DNA of 64,000 bases from Sipunculus nudus. Lineage: Eukaryota > Annelida > Sipuncula > Golfingiida > Sipunculidae. The translations under genes and the position numbers were made by a program. Below the pieces are notes generated by a model, which saw nothing but the letters and a program-made list of their open reading frames with translations, ran no database searches and was not told the origin of the DNA. Position 1 is the first letter of the stretch. Each line of letters opens with the position of its first letter. Location of the stretch: NCBI GenBank assembly GCA_026874595.1, contig CM049321.1, forward strand, positions 45,999,797-46,063,796. The letters are read 5' to 3'. Positions 53,321 to 64,000 of this stretch are shown here, in pieces.

Positions 53321-54298
53321 GTGCTACATATTATGGCAGAAACCTTTAATATAATAACGAGATCCAGGAGCAAATCGGACTTATCCAATCAGGAAGCAGC
53401 AGATATGGATAAATATTTAGAAAGTCAGAAAAAGAAGGGCAAAACCACTTCGACTACGAGGGAGGAACCAGAGCCGGAGAGACCATGTGCACAGGCAAGT
53501 GGGCCCATTGTCACCTTCATTGAAGCGAAAGGCGCCGAGTTGGAAAGCTCGTTTCAAAAGGCTTTACACGAGTTCCAGGCGTCACTCATTGAGGAAATAG
53601 AACACTTAAAAAAAGACATGCAAGATGTAGACAGAAAATACTCAGAACTTACAGAGAAGACAGGAGAAATTACACATAGTATAGAGTACTCACAAGCAGA
53701 GATAGAGACATTGAAAGTAAAACTGGAAAGAGCCGAGTCAAAAAACCAGGTTCTCCAGGAGGAGATAGACACACTAAAGTCAGAGAAACGTCAGACAAAC
53801 GAACAACTCGATAATATGAAAACAAAACTTGTAGACATTGAGCGACATAGTCGCGAATACAACCTAAGGCTATTGGGAATAACAGAGGAACAGGGATAAA
53901 TATGTGAAGATATCGTCGCCAAGGTCATAAAGGAACAAAAGTTAATGGGTGACAAAACAACAGATGACATAATGAAAACAATAGAACTGGCACACAGAAC
54001 AGGCGCAAGAAAGTCAGGGGTCAATAGACACATCATTGTGCGCTTCATGAAAAGACCCACTAGAAACGGTGTGCTGAGATCTCAAAAGGAGAACAACACA
54101 GAGGGCGAGCGTAGAAAAGTCTTCTTTGTGGAGGATCTCACAAAAGAAGACTACCTTCTCAAAAAGAAAGCTATCCCCCAGATGCGTTCAGCCTTTAAGG
54201 ACAGATTGAAAGCCCGTTTTTGGCGTGGACGACTTATAATAGACGGGAAGCAAGTTCCTATTCAAGACACAAGTTCTCAAGCCAGTCAACCAGATTAA
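53321..54298 (+). pseudogene. LINE ORF1 (coiled coil plus RRM-like, one in-frame stop)
   Basis: RNA-binding chaperone of the retrotransposon. Acidic/basic start, then a long heptad-rich coiled coil (about residues 60-185, LKKDMQDVDRKYSELTEKTG and following), then an L1 ORF1 RRM-like region (RHSREYNLRLLGI, ELAHRTGARK, RHIIVRFMKR) and a basic end. The single lesion is TAA at 53897-53899, in frame, between GITEEQG and ICEDIVAKV. A second ATG at 53333 could also start it. Confidence 0.85.
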
Positions 54299-55170
54299 TC
54301 TCACTCCTTCCACGTGTTGGACCTGGTATTCCACAAGTACCCATTGAGTCGACAGGGGGCGACGGTCTAAATACGAATTCGGCCGAGGACCTCCGAGTGT
54401 TTGTCACTTTGTGCTTCATGGGAATCCTCTTCATTGGTGATGGATATGAGAGACTCAGAGTAAGAAAGACCGCATACTGTGTTATCGCTCACGCTCGAGA
54501 CGGACGTTTGATGTTATGTGTACTTTGGATTTTTGCTTATGCCACCGTGATGATAGGTATTTATGTCGAGATCTTTGTTAGTTACATAGTAATTGTTCAA
54601 TCTTATCTAAACCACCCCATTACTAATTAGAACATTGCTTCATTTATGTAAAACGTTTAAAAACGGAGACTACGGCTTCAATACCGGTGGCAGTGACTTA
54701 CAAACTTTGTGTATTTGTGCATTCAGCCACATTGAACCACATGATATATTAATATTCTATGGCACAGTTTTATATTCCCCAGTTGTCAGTTTGAACATGA
54801 AATACCTGAAATTAATGTGTGCTCTCCTGAAATAGTACTTGTATCACTTAACTTCTACCAAATACTAACACATCTACTGGTTCTGTATAGTTTTTAATCA
54901 TAGCATATAAGGTATTTACACTATTACAACCTACAATGATTAGAAGATGTGTAGGACAGGCTAAAAGGAGACTACATTATTGACATGGGTCACTAACTAT
55001 TTCCAGGGCATGCTTCAAATCAGTTTACTAGCTTGACTTATGTTCTGTAGTAGCTTGATGCATGCATAACATGAATATTATCAGGGAATATTTTGATTTG
55101 CAATCCATCTTCATATTACTCCGAATCAGACACAAAAGAATTTGTATGTTTGCCAATGGCACAGACCCGT

Positions 55171-55302
55171 AATTCTTGCCCCCTTGTATTGTATAAAATA
55201 TCTGAGTGAACTATATAAATATTAGAAGACGGCGAGAATTCCTTGCCCCCTGTATTGTATAAAATATCTGAGGGAAGTATATAAATATTAGAAGAGAGCG
55301 AG
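55171..55302. repeat. 66-bp tandem pair in the LINE spacer
   Basis: Units begin AATTCTTGCCCCC (55171) and AATTCCTTGCCCCC (55237) and share TGTATTGTATAAAATATCTG and ATATAAATATTAGAAGA. Confidence 0.9.
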
Positions 55303-57527
55303 AATGATTCTAGGTATAATGTTTGTTATATACACACAATGACTGTAGATACCTTAAGATCTAAACTTGAAAAACAATATTTCCTGTCTATTTAGGCTAT
55401 TTCTTAAGTGCATAACACCACTTGAGTGAAATTTCACCGATAACAAACATTTTACCTCTCAAAATCTTTTATTTTCAACAACCTACTCATAGAGAATTTT
55501 ACACGGTCTAAAGAGAGAAACACGTATTGGATACATAAGTATTTTGCAGTCAGTTCACAGTCACTGTCCTAATAAGCAGTATATTATTTGCATATTAGTA
55601 ATGATACATGGTAATTACCACACCAGTAGTTGATTATAAAAAAAAACAAAAACAAAAAAAAAAAAAAAACAATTGTTTGTATATTACACCCAATAGGTGA
55701 AAGGAATTAACGATGGGTTATAGTCTCTGGTACAGTAAGAGAGAGATAACAGAGAATATTGCTAGACTTTCATGAACAATTTACATATGCCTAGACTATG
55801 TCTTACATAATTCTTTTCAATGGCAAGATTTGACCTGATTAGCTCCTTTAATTATTTAATAGTAACAATGCAGCAGTGAAGAGATTAACAAAGACTATCT
55901 TAGGAACGGCAATGTTTACCTCCAGTCTTAGATTTGTGTAGCATCAGACTAGATATGGAAACCAATGGTCTCAAGGTTAAATCATTTATAACCGCTTTTG
56001 CCTGGAGTTCACTCATGCATTTGCCCTCTTGTTTATTTTAGTGATTGGTTCAGTATATTGGTGCATATCCATAGATCTTTGATACCTTCATCTAACACTT
56101 AAGATTGTAGAATCCACCAGGAATGGTACTTGTATGACATCCACCTATGCATTTGCTATGGGTGTAAACCACTCATAACTCTGGAATGATTCAATGTATT
56201 CAGTTTAAGGGTGGTACAATCATCAGTCTCGGAGTTTTCTCATAAACCAGACAGGTAATGCTGCCGACCTATCCATTCACGAGTCTTTTTTCATTAATAT
56301 TTAGCCATAATGGTTTGAAATTACCAATGTCTAATTGTCTATTGATCTTGGATATCACCACCTTTATACTTAAGACTATCCTCCCATATGCTTGGAAACA
56401 TTGACGCCATTTTCTCATAAATGGTCTGTCACATTAGATTGAAATAATGCTCATCACACATATCTTAGATACCTACTCCCACTCGACTGGTGGGGTCTTC
56501 TGCAATGGTTAATAAACAGTCTCCATCTGCTGGCTTGCTCTTGGTGAATATCGCTCATATTTTAAGAGCTTATGACTGTATCAACCCGATATTTCGCATA
56601 TTTATGAGTCCTGGATAGCTTTGTTATGGACAAGACGTGGTACCATCTGACATTCTTTTCTTGTAGAATTCATTGATGCATTATTATTTAGCAGTAGTTT
56701 GGTGTCTCTGTGTGAACTGTTGCATGTTTATTGTTCTCGAGTTCTTGATTAAGAGATTAAGGGCAACACATTAGAAAACATTCATGTATTTATATCAGGA
56801 TTGCTTTAATATATCAGCCCCGAATTTGACATATCCAAATATTTCGGAAACCTCCAACTTACATACAAGCCACAATGCACTACCTACAATCGTTTTCAAA
56901 TAGTATAGGGCCATTATCGACCAAACAGGTGGCATCATCCATCTTGTAGTTTTTTATGTAAAAATAGCCTCCTCATTAATGGTCTGGTGTACTCAACTGA
57001 AATTCTGAATGTCAATAGATCCATAGAAATGGGTTATCATGTATTCAAGGTTTTTTTACCACCTACAACTAATATCATTTTGTATTCATTGTTGATCCAT
57101 AATTTATTTTTTTTTTCTGTAAAAACTACACATATCTGAAGAAATAAATTGGCATCTCTGATGCTGCCACTTGAGAATCATGTCTTATCAGGAACATTCA
57201 AGCCTTATTTCGACCATGCCTCTGTGATTTAGCAGATGCCTGCAGTCAATTGTTGACTAACTATTAGCAGATGCCTGAAGTTGATTGTGGATTGCCAATT
57301 TTCCATCTTTACTTAATGTTGATCAGAATTATGCTGCATTTCTCACAACATTTCTTAGCTTTCACCTTTAACATAGCCCGCATATTCTTCCCAATATGAT
57401 TCAATATAGACAACTGCCATTACTCACTCATTATTGCAGTTGAAAGGCGAACGGGACTTTAGATTTACATTAAATGAGGCACTATATCTATGAATGTAAA
57501 TGCAAAGTTGTTGATCCTTTATATTCT

Positions 57528-57530
<3 letters not shown>

Positions 57531-57590
<60 letters not shown>
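57531..57590. repeat. (TA)n microsatellite
   Basis: 60 nt of uninterrupted TA inside the LINE spacer. Confidence 0.95.
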
Positions 57591-57591
<1 letters not shown>

Positions 57592-58039
57592 CTGGCATAT
57601 CTGCTATGAGGCATTAATGTACTCAAAATGACCGCCTCAAGTACGATTTTGTAAATAACCTTTTTCATGGCCATCCTCTTTACAGGGATTCATTCTGCCA
57701 GTAATTTATAATATGATTTGGTATATATTGTGAATCACAGTCTATTATTGCTATTAAATTTAAAGCTTTCAATAACAATGTAGAGAGCTCCACTGATTAG
57801 CAGTCAGCACTCGACAGGCACTCTTTCTGCTACTCATGTAGCAGAACTTATTGCATGTCATTACTGGTAAGCTTATTATCTCATGTTTATTACATATTTT
57901 ATATTATTTAAGGTATTTATGTATTTCTACATGTCTACTGTATACGTTGTATGTATTGTAGGTACATTAACAGATGCAGGAATATTCATATATATTGGCA
58001 TTTCTGCCAATTCAGAAAAACTAATCAATATAATCAATT

Positions 58040-61000
58040 ATGACCAATATTTGTCAGATAACATCACTTAATGCTAGAGGTCTAGCAAGTTATCCAAAAA
58101 AGATAGAAGCTTTTCATTGGTTGAATAGAAAGAAAAGTTCTGTCATATTTTTACAAGAGACTCACAGTACAATAGATTGCGAAAATAGGTGGAAAACAGA
58201 ATGGGGTAATGAGATATATTTTAGCCATGGCACTACCCAAGCAAAAGGTGTTTGCACACTGATTAAAAACAGATCAAGAATTCAGGTTAAAGAGGTAATT
58301 AATGATAATTTTGGAAGATATTTAATTATTAATATAACAATATGTGAACACGACCTAACCTTAGTAAACATCTATGCACCTAATAAGGATGATCCTAGGT
58401 TCTATGAAGATTTGATTAACTCTGTAAATCACATTGCCACAGGCAGTTTAATAATGGGAGGAGATTTCAATTTAACATTAAATCCAGCATTAGATAAAAT
58501 AGGAGGAAATTCTAATAGTCATAATAAATCTAGACAAGTAATAAATCACTGGATAGATTTAGAACAACTGTCGGACATTTGGAGACTACAACACCCGAAT
58601 AGTTTGGAATATACATGGCATAGATATCTACCTGATCCAGATTAGATTATTTTCTAATTAATGATAGCCTAATTAATAGTATAAGTCAGTCAGAAATTAA
58701 AGCAGGATATAAAAGCGACCATTCATTTATTACTATTAGTATAATTAAAACAGAACATAAACATGGACCAGGCGCTTGGAAATTAAACTGTTCACTGTTA
58801 AACGAAGAAAGTTACCTAACCACAGTAAAAGAATGTATAAAAACAACAGTCCTTAATAATAAAGAAACAAACCCAACATTATTATGGGACACCATAAAAT
58901 GTCAAATAAGAGGAGAAACCATAGTTTATGCAGTATATAGGAAAAAATTGAAAACACAAAAAATAAAACTTTTAGAAAAAAAATTCATGACCTACAAAAT
59001 ATATTTAAAACAACAGGTGATATTAAAGACCGAGAAAACTGGGAGGAAGCAGTTAACAAACACAGACAACTTATTGAAGAAAAAACCAGAGGTGCAATAG
59101 TGAGATGTAGAACCAAATGGTACTCAGAGGGAGATAAACCAACTAAATACTTTCTCAATTTGGAGAAAAGAAATTACGATAAAAAATCTATACTAAAACT
59201 TAAAGATCAACATGGGAAAATAATTTCAGAACACAAAGATATTTTAAAAAAAGAATTACAATTTTATAAAAATTTATATACAGCCAGAGATTATCTCAAA
59301 TCCCCAAATAGAAATTTTCTCTCAATAGAACATCTTAAAATTCTTGATGAAGATGAAAAGGAATTATGTGAGGAAGAATTAAAAGAGGAGGAATTAAAAG
59401 CTACAATTGAATCAATGTCTCTTAATAAATCGCCAGGTCCTGACGGATTCCCAGATGAGTTCTATAAAACATTTTGGGGGGACTTAAAATAATATTTTAT
59501 AAGTGCTATTAACTATTCCTTCAATACAGATTGCCTTCCAATAACTATGCGTCAAGGAGTTATATGCCTCATTCCCAAGAAAGAAAAAGACCATTTATAT
59601 TTGAAGAACTGGCGCCCCCTTTCACTTCTAAATACAGACTACAAGATAATAGCAAAAACATTAGCAAATAAACTTAAACTAGTTTTACCCTCTTTAATAC
59701 ACTCTGATCAAACTGGATTCATGAAAAATAGGTATATTGGAGAAAATATTATTAAAATTATAGGCATAATCTCCTATTTAAGAACAACTAATAAATGCGG
59801 TTACTTGTTATCAGTGGACTTTGAAAAAGCTTTCGAACAATTAGAACGGCCATATATTCAAGATACTCTTAAAATACTTAACTTTGGAACTAAATTCAGG
59901 AAGTGGATAAATTTATTATACAGCGATATTTACAGTTGTGTACTAAATAGAGGCTGGCTTACAAAATTTTTTCCAGTAACTAGAGGTGTAAGGCAGGGCT
60001 GCCCTATTTCTCCTTACTTATTCTGGCAGCAGAAACTTTGGCAACCGAAATAAGGAACAATAGTAACATAAATGGAGTAATAATAGATCAGAAAGAACAC
60101 AAAATTATACAATATGCTGATGATACAGTTTTAACATTAACAGGCGGGCCTTTGTCAGTGCAAGAAACCTTATTAGTATTCTCAGATTTTGAACAAATAT
60201 CGGGACTCAAAGTAAATATAGAAAAAACAATAATAATGCCAATAACTGCTAACACACATAATCACGATACATTAAAATCCCTAGGCTTACAATGGTGCAC
60301 CAATCCTGTAAAAATTTAAGGAATATCCATTCATCCGGAATGGAAAAAATGATAGAGATCAATTATAAAGAAATCCTGAGTAAGATTAAAGTTATTATTA
60401 ATACCTGGAGTAACAGAATAATGTCTCTTGCAGGCAGAATAACTATTATAAAAACCTGCATAATTTCACAGCTAACTTATTTATTCTTAGTACTACCAAG
60501 TCCACCAAACAATTATATCAAAGATATTGAAAAATTAATATTTAAATTTATTTGGAACAACCAACCAGATAAAGTTAAAAGATCTACAATGATTGCACCA
60601 AAAAATAAAGGAGGGCTGAATATGATTCATCTTCCATCTAAGATACAATCTTTAAAAATTTCATGGGTTAAACGGTTCCTCAATGGACCTGTAGAAGATG
60701 GTTGGAGACAGATTATTAATGTACAATTTAAAAACCTGGGTTCATATATTTTTAAATGCAATTAAAAAAGAACATGATATACACAATTTCAGTGACTCAT
60801 GCGACCCGTTCTGGAAAGATGTGTTACACCATTGGTGCAAATACAATTTTAATAAGACCGTTAAAACACATGAAATTCAATTATAAACCTTATGGTATAA
60901 TTCTCGTATAAAGGTTAAAGGTACAGTAGTTTTTTTTATAAGAAATTATATATGGCAGGCATAAAAACGCTTTCTGACATAACCAAAAAATCAGGAAACC

Positions 61001-61797
61001 ATCTATCATTTTTGCCATTTAAAGAATTCACTAACAAATACAAGGTTAATACAAGTTTAATAAAATATGTAGGTTTTGTGGATGCAATCCCAAATTGTTG
61101 GAAAAAAGAGTTAAAGAATAATCCTTGTTTAGAAGTACAAGAATAAACGGTGGACAAAATAATAAATATGAAAAATACAACTCAGTTTGTATACTTAAAT
61201 ATTATTAATTCTGTCTCTTCGAAACCAGAAAAGCAAATAGAGAAATGGATTGGTGAACTAAGGCTACAAAATAAAGGAAAAATATTTAAAGCATTCAAGA
61301 ATATTGTTAAAATTACTATTTCAGAGAAATTAAGAATGTTCCGATTCAAATTATTACATAGAATTTTACCACTTAATCCTCTTTTATATAAAATGAAGAA
61401 AAGCGAAACTAAACTCTGTTCATTCTGTAAAAAACAAAAGGAAACTTATCTACATATATTTTACCACTTTGAAGTAACCAATAAATTGTTAATAGCTTTT
61501 GAAAATTGGTCAAAAGACCTGGAACAATCTTTAAACTTAGGCAATGTAACAGGAACAGTATTAATATTAAACATCTCAGGTGACAGCCTACTTGATACCT
61601 TATTACTATTATTAAAACATTATATATATATATATATCTGCAAATGTAGAGAGAAATTACCAACATTCTCTGTGTATAAAAGTTATGTCACACAGATTTA
61701 TAAAATGGAAAAACAAATTGCGAGTGCGAAGGGTAAAATAGAGAAACATAAACAAAAGTGGAAGAACTTTCAAAACATACATATTGAAAACGAATAA
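58040..61797 (+). pseudogene. LINE ORF2: endonuclease and reverse transcriptase, degenerate
   Basis: An APE-type endonuclease opens it (ITSLNARGL, IFLQETHS, LTLVNIYAPN, MGGDFNLTL). Reverse transcriptase follows: SPGPDGFPDEFYK, WRPLSLLNTDYKI, LLSVDFEKAFEQLE, VRQGCPISPYLF and the catalytic YADDT. Then come the thumb and a Cys/His motif (KLCSFCKKQKETYLHIFYHF). Lesions seen: frameshifts near 58,632, 58,980, 60,020 and 60,340, stops at 59,490-59,492 and about 60,317, and further breaks near 60,760-61,146. It cannot make a full protein. The frames at 58040, 59100, 59547, 60038, 60292, 60698, 60952 and 61150 are its pieces. Confidence 0.9.
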
Positions 61798-62000
61798 AAC
61801 AACATAAAGATAAAAACCCATTTAACCCACATTTTGAATTAGAACAACAGTTTTATCTCTGTTATGTACCTATGTTATTTGTATCTGTTTTGTATGTATG
61901 ACTTTCAATTATCTTTCTCTACATTTTGTATTTATGTACAATGTACCTCATTGTTTGTACTATTTGTTTGGAATAAAAAAAAACCCACTCAATTCATCAG

Positions 62001-63316
62001 ATGTGTTAGCTAGGGTTGTAATAGAAAAGTAATAGCTATTATTCTAATACTTGGGGTATTATTACCATTACTAGTTCAAATTTCTTTTCTATCAATAGTA
62101 ATATTACTCTTACTAACTTTGAAAACCTGTTATATTCTATTAATATTAGGTATTACTATTGCCTCATTCCTTGTTGTAATATGCCACTGATGTAACTGTT
62201 GTTAATACTCATAAATTATTAAACATGATGAATGACATAGTCAGTCTGTCAGATATGTTGTTTTATACTATTTTCACATATATCGGTTGTCATTAAATAT
62301 CTTCATTAGGCTACAGCCACATATTATTCATAAGTTGATATTATATAAATAATAACATATGGTTGTTATTATTATTGTTATTATTATTGTAATCATTGTT
62401 ATTATTATATGATTACATACGGGTAACATATGGTTATATGCTTTATACAATGTCAGTGAGTTCCTTTAACAATATAACTTTTATATATTAACTTTTATAT
62501 AACTTTTTGTGTCGAAGTTTCTGAACATTCCCACCACTATGTTAAAATTGTATATTTTGTCCTGGCTAAGAAATATATTTTTGAAAACCTACGAGACCAG
62601 ATGTTTCTTCAATGCAAACCCTCTACTATAATAAGTTAATGCTTTGATATATTTCAACTGTATATGGCCTGTTTATATGCCCTAGAGTTTGCATTTCACC
62701 TTAGTATTTTGATTAAGCATAACACAACATTGTATATATTTTATATTGTCCGGGGTGTTCATTAATAAAAATATTTTTAACTTTGTGAGTATATATTTAA
62801 TTTAATAACATCATTAAACAAGTTTGGTTAGAAAAAGTACTCATTAAAGTACTCGAGTACATTTTGAGTACTCGGTACTCGTACTCGAGTACTTTTGAAA
62901 AAAGTGCAAAAGTACTCATACTTGTACTCGAGTACTTTAAAAGTACTCGGACCCAACTCTGATATATATATAAATATATTATACACGTGCATGTATTTAC
63001 TGGTACAATTTTAATATAGATTTAAGTTACCTTGTTATTTTTAAAAGTGCCGTGAGAATTCGTATAACGGTTTGTAAATTTACACTATTTTTATTATTGT
63101 TATTAATAATATTATTATCAATATTACTAAATAGCAAATCTACACAAATGTACAGGCTCGAAACATTAGAAAGACAAAGATTCCGTTGGGATGGCCATTG
63201 CCGTTACCTTTGTCTGTAAAATTATATTACAATTGTTAATTTCACTTTACATATGATTTAGCTCAGATCTTTATGTGGATATGCGCACTGCTTTCGGGCA
63301 GTCACTTGGAAGCAGG
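62001..63316. other. Right part of the hAT-like element and flank
   Basis: 62,030-62,170 is rich in TATTACTATTAC-type words, mirrored by a similar patch at 52,430-52,520 on the left side of the LINE. From 62,962 on, the DNA is AT-rich flank. No gene. Confidence 0.5.
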
Positions 63317-63370
63317 ATGGCAGATGAGCGCATGGTTTCGTTTATCTTTCTTAAGCTACATGCTGCTCAA
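63317..63370 (+). CDS. Third copy of the lectin signal-peptide exon (C), partial or decayed
   Basis: GTCACTTGG then ATGGCAGATGAGCGCATG matches copy B (GTCAGTTGG, ATGGCAGATGTGCGCATG). The start reads MADERMVSFIFLKLHAAQ, still hydrophobic, but no GT donor lies at the expected place and the frame runs on to 63,451. It may be the first exon of a further lectin gene extending past the window, or a relic. Confidence 0.4.
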
Positions 63371-63459
63371 TTGCATTTTTATAGGGTTTGGAACATTTTC
63401 ACTTTTGGCACAATAAGCCCTCAGGTTGGAGTAAGGGGCGAATTGAGCTGATGCTGTGG

Positions 63460-64000
63460 TTGGCGTCATGTTCACGAGATTTAAATTTCGCAAATTTTGT
63501 CATTTCTTTGATTCGCGAGGGTACTTTTTCCGCGATTACCATAACCTTACATAACCTACTAAGAGTATATCCATTATTATATGAATCATAAATTTTATAA
63601 AAATTTTGGTGAATAATCTATGCGCAAAAAGTATCACATTTAGTAAAAGGAACATGATGTGACAGGATATAATTTATAATAGAAATATCTGATTTATAGG
63701 TAACATTCACGATCTTTTATGATTTATAATAGCAATATTTTACCTTCCACTTGCCTTCGATTGTGGGGCGAAGGTTTTATTTTGGCGATCATTTCCCTTT
63801 CTCGAATATCTCGAATTTAAAACCCTCGCGAACAAAAGGACAACCACAGTATTCCAATTGTGATAAGACCCATGCGTTTCTGCCGCTCAAGAATCAACAA
63901 TGAATGGCTAACCTAGACCCTAAACCCGTAAGCTTGCTAGGTTCAATCAAAACAGACATGGTAAGACATCTGTTCCCAAAAGCGAACACTGCTGGTACAC
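63460..64000. other. Window end, no feature recognised
   Basis: AT-rich, with no exon or element I can support. Confidence 0.4.

Larger units (their letters stand above)
54299..58039 (+). other. Long spacer between LINE ORF1 and ORF2
   Basis: About 3.7 kb without a recognisable coding region. It has an A-rich run (55,639-55,671), a 66-bp tandem pair (55,171-55,302) and (TA)n (57,531-57,590). Frames at 54220-54630 and 57883-58071 show only hydrophobic stretches, no family. Confidence 0.6.
53254..61985 (+). mobile_element. LINE (L1/Tx1-like) with 15-bp target duplication, full layout but degenerate
   Basis: Bounded by CACTCAATTCATCAG at 53239-53253 and 61986-62000. It ends with AATAAAAAAAAA. 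It carries ORF1 (53321-54298), a long non-coding spacer, and a broken ORF2 (58040-61797) with endonuclease, reverse transcriptase and C-terminal Cys/His region. At 8.7 kb it is long for an L1-type element because of the spacer, which includes an internal A-rich tract that may mark another insertion. Confidence 0.9.
52102..62961. mobile_element. hAT-like element, split by a LINE insertion
   Basis: Left end CAGAGTTTGGTCCAAAAGTA; right end reverse-complemented CAGAGTTGGGTCCGAGTACT. Both subterminal regions are packed with GTACTCGAGTACTC words. An 8-bp ATATATAT flanks each end (52094-52101 and 62962-62969), the size expected of hAT target duplications but in low-complexity DNA. Without the LINE the element is about 2.1 kb. 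No transposase frame was recognised in the two halves. Confidence 0.75.

Overview
The window looks like nuclear DNA of a marine invertebrate animal. Genes are split by many GT-AG introns, the DNA is AT-rich and crowded with (TA)n microsatellites, and it carries LINE, hAT-like, piggyBac-like, LTR and tRNA-SINE elements. The domain content (lectin-bearing adhesion GPCR, secreted PAN-lectin) would suit a lophotrochozoan such as a mollusc or brachiopod, but nothing seen fixes the phylum. No rRNA, CRISPR array or bacterial-type operon was seen.

Two genes can be assembled exon by exon with consistent splice phases. The first, on the minus strand (23,073 down to 4,906), has 15 coding exons and encodes a 1,245-residue adhesion GPCR: signal peptide, two C-type lectin domains, one Ig-like domain, a hormone-receptor-like Cys motif, GAIN domain, GPS cleavage site (HL|T), seven helices and a short tail. 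The second, on the plus strand (first exon at 41,909 or 33,205, last exon ending 50,414), has 4 coding exons and encodes a 228-residue secreted protein with a PAN/apple-like segment and a C-type lectin domain. That lectin domain keeps an EPN sugar-specificity motif that both receptor lectin domains lack.

Between the two genes lies a duplicated, partly dead landscape. Two related blocks (about 31.55-34.14 kb and 40.06-44.99 kb) each hold a decayed copy of receptor exon 10 on the minus strand followed by a copy of the lectin signal-peptide exon on the plus strand. In the left block that exon has a GT donor; in the right block the same position is GC. A third, more diverged signal-peptide exon lies at 63.3 kb. 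This suggests an expanding receptor/lectin cluster, possibly in innate recognition (inference).

Mobile DNA accounts for much of the rest: a 5'-truncated LINE with its target duplication (2.2-3.5 kb); a 3.2-kb TIR element in a receptor intron (16.1-19.3 kb); a solo-LTR-like unit (34.4-35.3 kb); a TTAA-flanked MITE (39.1-39.4 kb); and a nest at 52.1-63.0 kb where a LINE with a 15-bp target duplication sits inside a hAT-like element that itself sits in a TA microsatellite. There is also a 29-bp minisatellite (27.85-28.49 kb), two long hairpins beside TA arrays, and several intronic tandem duplications. One of these is a 51-bp duplication that copies the splice acceptor of the receptor's last exon.
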